64,000 nucleotides of DNA from Candidatus Rhodoferax randersensis (lineage in GTDB: Bacteria; Pseudomonadota; Gammaproteobacteria; Burkholderiales; Burkholderiaceae_C): the NCBI GenBank assembly GCA_016718155.1, contig JADKEH010000010.1:186001-250000 (forward strand). Reading direction: 5' to 3'. The notes beneath the pieces were generated by a model, which saw only the letters and a program-made list of their open reading frames with translations, ran no database searches and was not told the origin of the DNA. Shown in pieces: positions 58,092 through 64,000 of this stretch (the first letter of the stretch is position 1; every line of letters starts with the position of its first letter). Made by a program: the position numbers and the translations under genes.

Positions 58092-58600
58092 GAGGGGTTG
58101 AGGCGGGTATCCAAGCCAAATGGCTCACTGCCGTGCAGTTTGAAGATCCCATTTGCCGAACGAACGTCGATAAGCAAGTTCCAGGAATGCGCGCTCACCA
58201 CGCTTGGAATCAGGATGAGTGGATGGCGATCAAGCAGCGCTGCCCCAAACGCCTGCTGGGCGGCGCTGATGCTGCCCGGCTGCAACCACCTCGGATTGGA
58301 AACGTCCGTCGCGTTGACAACGTGCACCTTGGTCGGCTTCAGCGCTTCAATGGCCAGCAGCTTGTGCGGCACCGCATCCAAGGCAGGGAAGCCCTTGTGT
58401 ACCGCGACTTCAAGTATGGCCGTCGCTGGGTCGAGCGAGGTGTAAATCACTGCACGTCCGCGCGGGCTCCATCGACCGCCCACTTTTTCGGCCCCGATGC
58501 CCCTGGACCATGATTTGAAGAAGTCGGATCGCTCCAGCCGCCAGGTGATGAAGGTCTTTGCCTTGGGGCCTTTGAGCAGCGCGGCCGGCAGAGGCGTCAA
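58088..58600 (-). CDS. RES-domain toxin
   Basis: A 170-residue RES family protein, the toxin part of RES-Xre modules; characterised members degrade or ADP-ribosylate with NAD+. The conserved Arg (TWRLER), GGRWSPRG, YTS, the Glu in AILEVAVH and the Ser in PSVVSAHSWNLLID are present, so it looks active. Its start overlaps the antitoxin stop by four bases (ATGA). Confidence 0.9.
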   Translation of the reverse strand: MTPLPAALLKGPKAKTFITWRLERSDFFKSWSRGIGAEKVGGRWSPRGRAVIYTSLDPATAILEVAVHKGFPALDAVPHKLLAIEALKPTKVHVVNATDVSNPRWLQPGSISAAQQAFGAALLDRHPLILIPSVVSAHSWNLLIDVRSANGIFKLHGSEPFGLDTRLNPS

Positions 58601-59121
58601 GCGTACACCCCGTACTCCATACGGGTTAGCAGATCTTTAACCGTCTCGATGCCAGGAGCGGTTGAAATCAGGTCAAGTGGCAACCGGCCGTCTAGTGCAA
58701 TGGCTGGTTCCTTGAGCCACTGCTCCGCCAACTTGCGTGTGCCCAATACTCTCTCGGCAATCTCGGTGACTTCCAACAACGCCAGCGCAGCATCGGAGTG
58801 TCGCGGGCCAAGCCTGGATTCTTCCCGACGGCCCAGTGTTTTGGTGCTCAATCCGATGGCGTGAAGCAGTTCGCTTTCGGAAACCACGCTGTAGGCTTGG
58901 AGTGCTTCCATGAAAAAATGGGTACTTAACCCGCCCTTGACCAGCTCATGCCGCTCAATACCAGACAGGTCCCGCACGGCAAGCTGCTTTCCCTGAGCTT
59001 TGCCGGCCCGATGCATCGCAATAAATTGAGCCCCAGTGGCCGTCCCGGGCAGGGCTCCCCTCAGGGTTCCTGTCTTGGGCGGGGGCTTCCGTCGCGCAAT
59101 AGACTCACTGGCCGCTGTCAT
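58597..59121 (-). CDS. Xre/MbcA/ParS-type antitoxin of RES toxin
   Basis: A 174-residue antitoxin. The basic N-terminus is of variable type, residues about 70-110 form the Xre-like HTH, and the C-terminal toxin-binding domain (DUF2384) has AEQWLKEPAIALDGRLPLDLISTAPGIETVKDLLTRMEYGVYA with the family's W..P...L.G..P pattern. It neutralises the RES toxin and probably represses its own promoter; two direct repeats lie upstream. Confidence 0.9.
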   Translation of the reverse strand: MTAASESIARRKPPPKTGTLRGALPGTATGAQFIAMHRAGKAQGKQLAVRDLSGIERHELVKGGLSTHFFMEALQAYSVVSESELLHAIGLSTKTLGRREESRLGPRHSDAALALLEVTEIAERVLGTRKLAEQWLKEPAIALDGRLPLDLISTAPGIETVKDLLTRMEYGVYA

Positions 59122-59138
59122 GGCTTACTCCCGTACTG

Positions 59139-59170
59139 GACACATGTCTCAGTCTAGCACGACACCTGTC
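59139..59170. promoter_or_regulatory. Two operator-like direct repeats upstream of the RES-Xre operon
   Basis: GACACATGTC (59139-59148) and GACACCTGTC (59161-59170) are near-palindromes spaced 22 bases apart (two helical turns), 18 bases before the antitoxin start. A TAGACT -10-like hexamer lies between them on the minus strand. They are good candidates for autoregulation by the antitoxin. Confidence 0.6.
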
Positions 59171-59219
59171 TGAAGGCATGACTCACCCCAAAAGCATCGC
59201 CATTTGATCGTCCGGTCGC

Positions 59220-59507
59220 TTACGTCCACTCGCCCGGATTCAAAAAATCATCGGTATGCCGCGCGCCAACGATCAATGTCGCCAACGCATGCTGCTGTTC
59301 GGCCTGGCGCAAGGCTGCGTCGAAGCCGACGGCGATGCCGTGGTACACCTCCATCCAGGTGTGCAGTTCGCCCTCAGCGACGGGGCGCCGCTTGAGCTCG
59401 CAACGCACCCTCGTTTGCAGCAGCAGTTGCTGTTGCATGGCCAACACGCGCTGCTGCACCTCGGTGGCCTGCGCCACCAGTGCACGGTAGTAGATGTAGC
59501 GGTCCAA
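59220..59507 (-). CDS. DUF4936 family small protein
   Basis: A 95-residue protein with YIYYRALVAQATEVQQRVLAMQQQLLLQTRVRCELKRRP and TWMEVYHGIAVGFDAALRQA, the pattern of DUF4936 (alpha/beta ferredoxin-like proteins of betaproteobacteria). Function unknown. Confidence 0.75.
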   Translation of the reverse strand: MDRYIYYRALVAQATEVQQRVLAMQQQLLLQTRVRCELKRRPVAEGELHTWMEVYHGIAVGFDAALRQAEQQHALATLIVGARHTDDFLNPGEWT

Positions 59508-59587
59508 GGCTTACCCCGGTCGCAAGCGCGAGCACCGCAGCCGAAGTGGCGGCAACGGGCGTCTGAGCGGGCACATCACATGCACCG

Positions 59588-59980
59588 TCAGCTCGCCATG
59601 GGCGAGCACAACTCCACCAGGGCGCCATCGGGGCAACGCACATACGACACCACCTGGCCCCAGGGCTTGGGCTGGGGCGGTGCCAACTCGCGCGCGCCCG
59701 CCGCCAGCGCCGTGGCATGTGCCGCCGCCACGTCCTCGGTGACCAGGGCCAGCTCCATGCCCAGAGGCTGCGCCGCACTGTGGGCCGCGACATAACCGCC
59801 TGGCAGGTTCATGGCGCCCAGCTCATGCGCGGCAAAGGCCAGCGTGGTCTCGCCAGTATCGAGCTCGCCATAGGCACCCGACTCATGCAGAAAACGCCGC
59901 TGCAAACCAAACGCGCGCTCAAAGAAAGTCAGCGACGCGTCCACGTCGGGCACGTAAAGAATGGTGTAGCCAAGTTTCAT
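59588..59980 (-). CDS. VOC (glyoxalase/bleomycin-resistance) family protein
   Basis: A 130-residue protein made of two beta-alpha-beta-beta-beta units (KLGYTILYVPDVDASLTFFERAFGLQRRFLHESGAYGELDTG; GMELALVTEDVAAAHATALAAGARELAPPQPKPWGQVVSYVRCPDGALVELCSPM). Metal-binding Glu is likely the one in ALVELCSP. The substrate cannot be told. Confidence 0.88.
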   Translation of the reverse strand: MKLGYTILYVPDVDASLTFFERAFGLQRRFLHESGAYGELDTGETTLAFAAHELGAMNLPGGYVAAHSAAQPLGMELALVTEDVAAAHATALAAGARELAPPQPKPWGQVVSYVRCPDGALVELCSPMAS

Positions 59981-60156
59981 GATCAGCGTGCCTCAGGTGT
60001 TGCGGGCAAAGACGATTGCAGTATGACTGATGTGCGCCGCCAAGGCAGCCATCGACACCAGCGCATGCGTCCAGCGGCGCCACACCCGCCGCAGGCAGGC
60101 GCCGGGGCGCTTGCCTTGGCTGAGGCTGCCCCTGGCGCGAAGCCCGATCAGCGTCG

Positions 60157-60603
60157 CTACGGCGAGGTCTTCGTCAGCAAGGCCATCCTCAGGACTGGCG
60201 AACACAGCTCGGGCAGCACAGCCCAAATCTGTGGCGCATGGGTGAATAATTTCAAATTGAGGTAACCGATGGTCCAGTAGCCGCTGCCGTAGCTGATGGT
60301 GCCGCCTCGGGCGGGGCTGATTTCTTCGGCATCAGAAAGCGGCTTGCTCTCAGCACCAGCCCAGTAGATATCGAAGCCGGTCTGGGTGTCCATCTGCCCC
60401 GTCACGGCGGTCAACCAACCAATACCCCCGGCGCGTGGCTGCTTGGGCGGGGCGACTTTGTAGCGCTCCAAAATCAGCCGTTGCACCAGTTCCACGTCAT
60501 CCATGTTGTTGGCGGCAGTCCCTTTCACGCCCACTTCCCTGGAAATGTTCCAGATGTGCGGCATGCCGCGGCAGGGCATATGGAGCTTCATTTTGTAGGC
60601 CAT
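60157..60603 (-). CDS. Hypothetical protein, 148 aa
   Basis: It starts MAYKMKLHMPCRGMPHIWNISREVGV with a good AGGGAGGA site at 60601-60603. A DDVELVQRLILERYK segment recalls helical peptidoglycan-binding/phage-type repeats; the C-terminal region is rich in Gly/Tyr/Ile (ISYGSGYWTIGYLNLKL). I do not recognise a family. It is convergent with nothing and lies between the VOC gene and pgpA, with no operon partner. A real gene by codon pattern and RBS, but function unknown. Confidence 0.6.
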   Translation of the reverse strand: MAYKMKLHMPCRGMPHIWNISREVGVKGTAANNMDDVELVQRLILERYKVAPPKQPRAGGIGWLTAVTGQMDTQTGFDIYWAGAESKPLSDAEEISPARGGTISYGSGYWTIGYLNLKLFTHAPQIWAVLPELCSPVLRMALLTKTSP

Positions 60604-60788
60604 GCATCCTCCCTGACAGGAAGTTCGACAAACCGAAACTTTAGTCTCGGTCGGCAAAAATGAAAGGTTGCCGACCCCACCCGGCGAACAGCGCCTGCGT
60701 CGCAGACAGAACTATCAGCATGCTCTAATGCGGTGCCGAGCCGCCGCCACGCTGGCTGGTGGAGGTTATTTGCTCACCATTGCACTCC

Positions 60789-61346
60789 ATGGACTCGTCG
60801 TCTGGCTCCCCCACCTTCTCGCCCACCCCGGTGCGCCCTAGCTGGCGCTTCATGCTGCGCCACCCGGCGCACCTGATTGCGCTGGGCTTCGGCTCGGGCC
60901 TGAGCCCGCGTGCCCCCGGCACCGCCGGCACGTTGTGGGCCTGGCTGGTCTTTGTGCTGCTGCAACCGTGGATGAACGACACCCGCTGGCTGCTGCTGAT
61001 GCTGGTCTGCCTGCCGCTGGGCTGGTGGGCCTGCAGCGTGACGGCGCGCAACATGCGCGTGCTCGACCCCGGCAGCATCGTGTGGGATGAGGTGTTGGCG
61101 TTCTGGCTGCTGCTGTGGCTGGTGACGCCCAGCGGCTGGCTGGCGCAGCTTGCCGCCTTTGCCCTGTTCCGCTTTTTTGATGCCGTCAAACTCGGCCCAG
61201 TGGCCTGGGCCGACCAACTGTTCCACGGCGTGGACCCACGCACCGACCGGCGCGCCTGGATCAAGGCCGGCTTTGGCATCATGCTCGACGACCTGATTGC
61301 CGCCGCCTGCGCGGCGCTGCCGATAGTCGCCTGGAGACTGGCATGA
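60789..61346 (+). CDS. pgpA: Phosphatidylglycerophosphatase A
   Basis: A 185-residue membrane phosphatase that dephosphorylates phosphatidylglycerol phosphate. Motifs: LIALGFGSGLSPRAPGTAGTLWAW, VWDEVLAFWLLL, FFRFFDAVKLGPVAWADQLFHG-like region and GIMLDDLIAA. The ATG at 60789 is chosen; a GTG 30 bases earlier would add ten residues. The stop overlaps the pncC start (ATGA). In relatives pgpA directly follows thiL; here 2.9 kb of other genes lie between. Confidence 0.95.
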   Translation: MDSSSGSPTFSPTPVRPSWRFMLRHPAHLIALGFGSGLSPRAPGTAGTLWAWLVFVLLQPWMNDTRWLLLMLVCLPLGWWACSVTARNMRVLDPGSIVWDEVLAFWLLLWLVTPSGWLAQLAAFALFRFFDAVKLGPVAWADQLFHGVDPRTDRRAWIKAGFGIMLDDLIAAACAALPIVAWRLA

Positions 61347-61861
61347 CTACTCCCGCTGCGCTACTGAATTCAGAGCAGTTCACACAAGACCTGTGCGCTC
61401 AACTGGCCAATTTGCTACTGGAACGCGGCCTGAAACTGGCCACCGCCGAGAGCTGCACCGGTGGCCTGATCGCCGCCGCCTGCACCGATCTGGCCGGCTC
61501 CAGCGCGTGGTTTGAACGCGGTTTTGTGACCTATTCGAACGATGCCAAGATTGAGTTGCTGGGCGTCGAGCCCCGCCTACTGCGCCGCGCCGGCGCGGTG
61601 TGCGAGGGGGTGGCGCGCGCCATGGTGCACGGAGCCCTGGCGCGTTCCAAAGCGCAGGTGGCGGTAGCGGTCACCGGCGTGGCCGGCCCCACTGGTGGCA
61701 GCCCGGCCAAGCCGGTGGGCACGGTGTGGTTCGGCTTTGCCGTGCCCGGCCAGGTGCTGACCGAAAGGTGCCACTTCGACGGCGACCGCGCGGCGGTACG
61801 CGCGGCCACCGTGCGGCACGCGCTGAGCCGGTTGGTGGAACTGCTGCTCAAGCCCGAATGA
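61343..61861 (+). CDS. pncC: Nicotinamide-nucleotide amidase (CinA C-terminal domain family)
   Basis: A 172-residue single-domain PncC/CinA-C protein that deamidates NMN to NaMN in NAD recycling. Motifs: LKLATAESCTGGLIAAACTDLAGSSAWFERGFVTYSNDAK and VAVTGVAGPTGGSPAKPVGTVWFG. Length normal, frame intact, coupled to pgpA. Confidence 0.95.
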   Translation: MTTPAALLNSEQFTQDLCAQLANLLLERGLKLATAESCTGGLIAAACTDLAGSSAWFERGFVTYSNDAKIELLGVEPRLLRRAGAVCEGVARAMVHGALARSKAQVAVAVTGVAGPTGGSPAKPVGTVWFGFAVPGQVLTERCHFDGDRAAVRAATVRHALSRLVELLLKPE

Positions 61862-61883
61862 AGTCCGCCAGGCGCCGGCGTGG

Positions 61884-61917
61884 TGCTGGGATCGGCTGGG
61901 CCAGCCTCATCCCAGCA
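61884..61917. terminator. Inverted repeat between the convergent pncC and oxidoreductase genes
   Basis: TGCTGGGAT and ATCCCAGCA form a nine-pair stem around 16 bases. It overlaps the last codons of the oxidoreductase gene. There is no T run on either side, so termination is only a guess. Confidence 0.35.
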
Positions 61918-63175
61918 TGGCACGCCACATGGATTGACCCCACTCGCGCGCGCCCATGCCGGAAGTCGCGTTGTGCTGCGGATCGACATTGAACTGCGTT
62001 TTTGGTGGTTTACCCACTTCCATGCTGCTCGAAACATTGATCATGATGGCATCGACCTTGTTGACCTTGGCCCAGCAAATACCCCCTGGCAAGCTGACGA
62101 CGGTGCCGATTTCCGGCTTCTGGCTCTTGCCGGCAACGGTTGCCAGAATGTTGCTCGCCACCTGCTGGCCAGCGCCGAAAGCCACATGGCCACTCTTGGA
62201 CAGCGGTGAACCCTGGGCGTCGCCCACCACATAGATCTTGTCGTCCACTGTGCTCTGGAACGTGGGCAACTTGACGTTGGCCCAGCGCTCACCCAGACCC
62301 GCTTGCCGGATCAATGCGGGTGCGCGCATCGGCAGGATGATATTGGCAGCGGTATAGCTGATGTCGCCCATGTTGGTGGTCAGCACCTTGCGCCCGGCGT
62401 CCACGCGTTGCATGTCGGTGCTGGGCAGGTACTCGATCTGCTGCGCGTAAAGTGACTTCATGGCATGCAGAATGGGCTTGGCGATCGGCTGCGGCAGCGG
62501 ATTCGGATTGGCATCGATCAGAATGATCTTGCCCTTGGTGCCGCGCAGCTTCATCTGCTCGGCAATCAGGAAGGCCCGCTCGTACGGTGCCGGCGGGCAG
62601 CGGTACGGCGGATTGGGCGCGGCGATCACCAGATTGCCGCCCTGGCTCAGGAACATGTCCACCTGCTGCTTGACCGCGCTTTGTTCAAAGGCCCGGAACC
62701 CGACCGGAAGCTGGTCACGCCCCTCGGCGTAGCCGGGCAGCGCCTCCTCCATGTACTCGACTCCCGGCGACAGCACCAGAAAATCGTAGGCCAGCTTCTG
62801 GGTGGCCGTGCTCACGGCCTGCGCGGCGCGGTCAATCCCCGTGGCACGTTCGCGCACGCGTCGCACACCCAGATCGTCCAGCGTCTTGTAACTGCGCTGG
62901 AAATCGCTAGCTGGCTGATGCCCGGCGATGTAAAGCACACTCAAGGGACAGGACATGAAGCCCTCGTTCGGCTCCAGCAGGGTCACCGCCACCTTGCCGC
63001 TTTCGGCCAGTGCGCGTGCAGCACCGATGCCGCCCCAGCCGCCGCCCACCACCACCACGCGAGGCTTGGCGCCTGAGATTGAAGTGGCGCAGCCTGCCGA
63101 GAGCGCCGTCAAGCCTGCCGCACCCGCCTGCAGGATGAGGCGACGCGTGGGATGTGTCTGGTCGTTGTGTGTCAT
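61907..63175 (-). CDS. FAD-dependent sulfide dehydrogenase-like oxidoreductase (FccB/SQR family), Tat-exported
   Basis: A 422-residue flavoprotein with an N-terminal twin-arginine signal (TRRLILQAGAAGLTALSAGC), whose LSAGC end is also a lipobox, so it may be a membrane-anchored periplasmic lipoprotein. FAD site VVVVGGGWGGIGAARAL; the two redox cysteines expected in flavocytochrome c sulfide dehydrogenase are in YRCPPAPYERA and GGICWA; VVGDAQGSPLSKSGHVA is the second nucleotide site. No cytochrome subunit gene is next to it. Substrate (sulfide) is inferred from the family. Confidence 0.9.
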   Translation of the reverse strand: MTHNDQTHPTRRLILQAGAAGLTALSAGCATSISGAKPRVVVVGGGWGGIGAARALAESGKVAVTLLEPNEGFMSCPLSVLYIAGHQPASDFQRSYKTLDDLGVRRVRERATGIDRAAQAVSTATQKLAYDFLVLSPGVEYMEEALPGYAEGRDQLPVGFRAFEQSAVKQQVDMFLSQGGNLVIAAPNPPYRCPPAPYERAFLIAEQMKLRGTKGKIILIDANPNPLPQPIAKPILHAMKSLYAQQIEYLPSTDMQRVDAGRKVLTTNMGDISYTAANIILPMRAPALIRQAGLGERWANVKLPTFQSTVDDKIYVVGDAQGSPLSKSGHVAFGAGQQVASNILATVAGKSQKPEIGTVVSLPGGICWAKVNKVDAIMINVSSSMEVGKPPKTQFNVDPQHNATSGMGAREWGQSMWRAMLG

Positions 63176-63294
63176 ACGGGGTAGCTCCAGGTAGATTGGA
63201 CGAGTTGGAAATCAGACTTCCGCCCAGTAAACCCGGTCTGCGTCGTCCAATCCGAATACCGTACATCCCAGGGCATTCAGCAACAAGGATATCG

Positions 63295-63326
63295 ATTACC
63301 CATTCCCAAAATATGGGTAATTACCC
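63295..63326. promoter_or_regulatory. Nested palindromes upstream of the oxidoreductase gene
   Basis: ATTACCCAT and ATGGGTAAT (63295-63303, 63313-63321) form an inverted repeat, and GGGTAATTACCC (63315-63326) is a second perfect palindrome sharing one arm. They lie about 120 bases before the oxidoreductase start, in an otherwise empty 343-base spacer (63176-63518), and look like operators for a dimeric repressor or for regulation of either divergent gene. Confidence 0.45.
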
Positions 63327-63518
63327 TGCATCTTTTGCGTGATCGCAGCACGGTCAGTTGCGGTGCCGGTGGCACACTTGGCTACAGCGGTACCAACCAG
63401 GGGGCCACCAGCGCAAGTCGTCACACCCATACGACAGGCGAAAGCGCGCTTGGGGTGGGCTATGATCGCCAACCGGTCGAACCGCCACACTGTCTATTGA
63501 TCGGTGACGCAGCAAACC

Positions 63519-64000
63519 ATGACCGGCGATAGCCTGACACCCATCCTGACGCCCGCAGAGCATCGCATTGCGGTCGCCGAGTTGCTTGGCCGATGCCGAG
63601 GCAACGCGGATGCCTTGCAGCTAATCGCCGAGGTCGAGCGGATAGTGCGGTTTGAGCTGGAGTGCCCGCCACCGGCGCCGCAGCAACTTGTTTGCTGTCT
63701 AACCGCCAGTAACGCACGTCCGGCGCAGCGCATTGCGGTGATTTCCGATATTCACGGCAACCATGCCGGACTCATGGCGGCACTCGACGATATTGCAGCC
63801 CAAGGCTGCGACCGTATCGTGTGCCTGGGCGATCTGGTGGAAGGCGGACCCGACAATGATCGGGTCATCGAGACGCTTCGCGAACGCGGCGTGCCTTGCG
63901 TGCGCGGCAACCACGACGAGAACAACGATGTTGCCTTATCGAACGTGACGCGCCAGTTTCTGAACGCATTGCCCGAATCCATCGTGGAAGACTATGTGTT
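63519..64000 (+). CDS. Metallophosphoesterase with N-terminal extension, partial
   Basis: A frame from ATG 63519 runs off the right edge (160 residues seen). Residues from about 72 hold a calcineurin-like phosphoesterase domain: IAVISDIHGNHAGLMAALDDI (D-x-H), CLGDLVEGGPD (GD-x-x-E), VRGNHDENND (GNHD). The 70 residues before it are Ala/Glu/Leu-rich with a Cys/Pro-rich link (LECPPPAPQQLVCC) and no recognised fold. Substrate is unknown; similar proteins are YfcE/MJ0936-type phosphodiesterases. Confidence 0.85.
   Translation, partial: MTGDSLTPILTPAEHRIAVAELLGRCRGNADALQLIAEVERIVRFELECPPPAPQQLVCCLTASNARPAQRIAVISDIHGNHAGLMAALDDIAAQGCDRIVCLGDLVEGGPDNDRVIETLRERGVPCVRGNHDENNDVALSNVTRQFLNALPESIVEDYV

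Noticed and set aside
59993..60226. Short minus-strand open frame after the VOC gene
   Set aside because: No start signal, overlaps the end of the hypothetical gene at 60157-60603 in another frame, and has Arg/Ala-rich shadow composition.

Overview
The window is a chromosomal segment of a betaproteobacterium, most likely Comamonadaceae (Rhodoferax/Polaromonas/Acidovorax-like). This rests on the close resemblance I recognise in PilT, the ATP synthase, RpoB/RpoC and tryptophan proteins, on the gene order tRNA-Tyr/Gly/Thr-tuf-tRNA-Trp-secE-nusG-rplKAJL-rpoBC, and on high-GC codon use. Almost everything is core genome. I see no rRNA, prophage, CRISPR array, transposase or replication origin.

Layout: 1-9 kb holds a partial gene and pilT (both -), yggS, a DUF3617 protein, an Lrp regulator divergent from a proline-catabolic putA, a secreted hypothetical protein, a decayed PEP-CTERM remnant, tRNA-Arg and a membrane-anchored cytochrome c. 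A LemA-TPM-TPM cassette (9.3-11.4 kb) converges on the complete ATP synthase operon atpIBEFHAGDC (minus strand, 11.4-18.7 kb). Next come a class IV aminotransferase and the lipoate genes (DUF493-lipB-lipA), tRNA-Phe, an NtrY/NtrX-like two-component system with a DUF4390 protein and rsmB, and a LemA-like protein. The transcription/translation block rpoC-rpoB-rplL-rplJ-rplA-rplK-nusG-secE-tRNA-Trp-tuf-tRNA-Thr-tRNA-Gly-tRNA-Tyr fills 27.6-41.9 kb. After ung comes a tryptophan cluster read right to left: trpL leader, trpE, aroQ, trpG, then an interruption (REP-like array, ltaE, a LysE-like remnant), then trpD, a 52-codon membrane sORF and trpC. From 49 kb to the end: a chalcone-isomerase-like protein, gph, a GGDEF/EAL protein, rpe, apaG, a 'site-specific recombinase' membrane protein, thiL, an insertion region with a RES/Xre toxin-antitoxin pair beside a WYL-regulator fragment, pgpA, pncC, a flavocytochrome c/SQR-like oxidoreductase and a partial metallophosphoesterase.

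Three points matter most for use of this annotation. (1) Several genes that should be intact carry single-base indels (rpoC near 30507, gph near 50305, the chalcone-isomerase-like gene at three places). Since rpoC is essential, consensus errors in the assembly are the simplest explanation. (2) There is a previously unlabelled tryptophan leader peptide (Trp-Pro-Trp) upstream of trpE that may be translated from a leaderless mRNA, and a translationally coupled 52-aa membrane protein between trpD and trpC. (3) At least three families of short dispersed repeats are present. One supplies the likely ribosome binding site of ltaE and another copy of it lies in frame inside thiL. I found no convincing new defence or biosynthetic system; the best candidates for novelty are the trp-region small elements and the repeat families.
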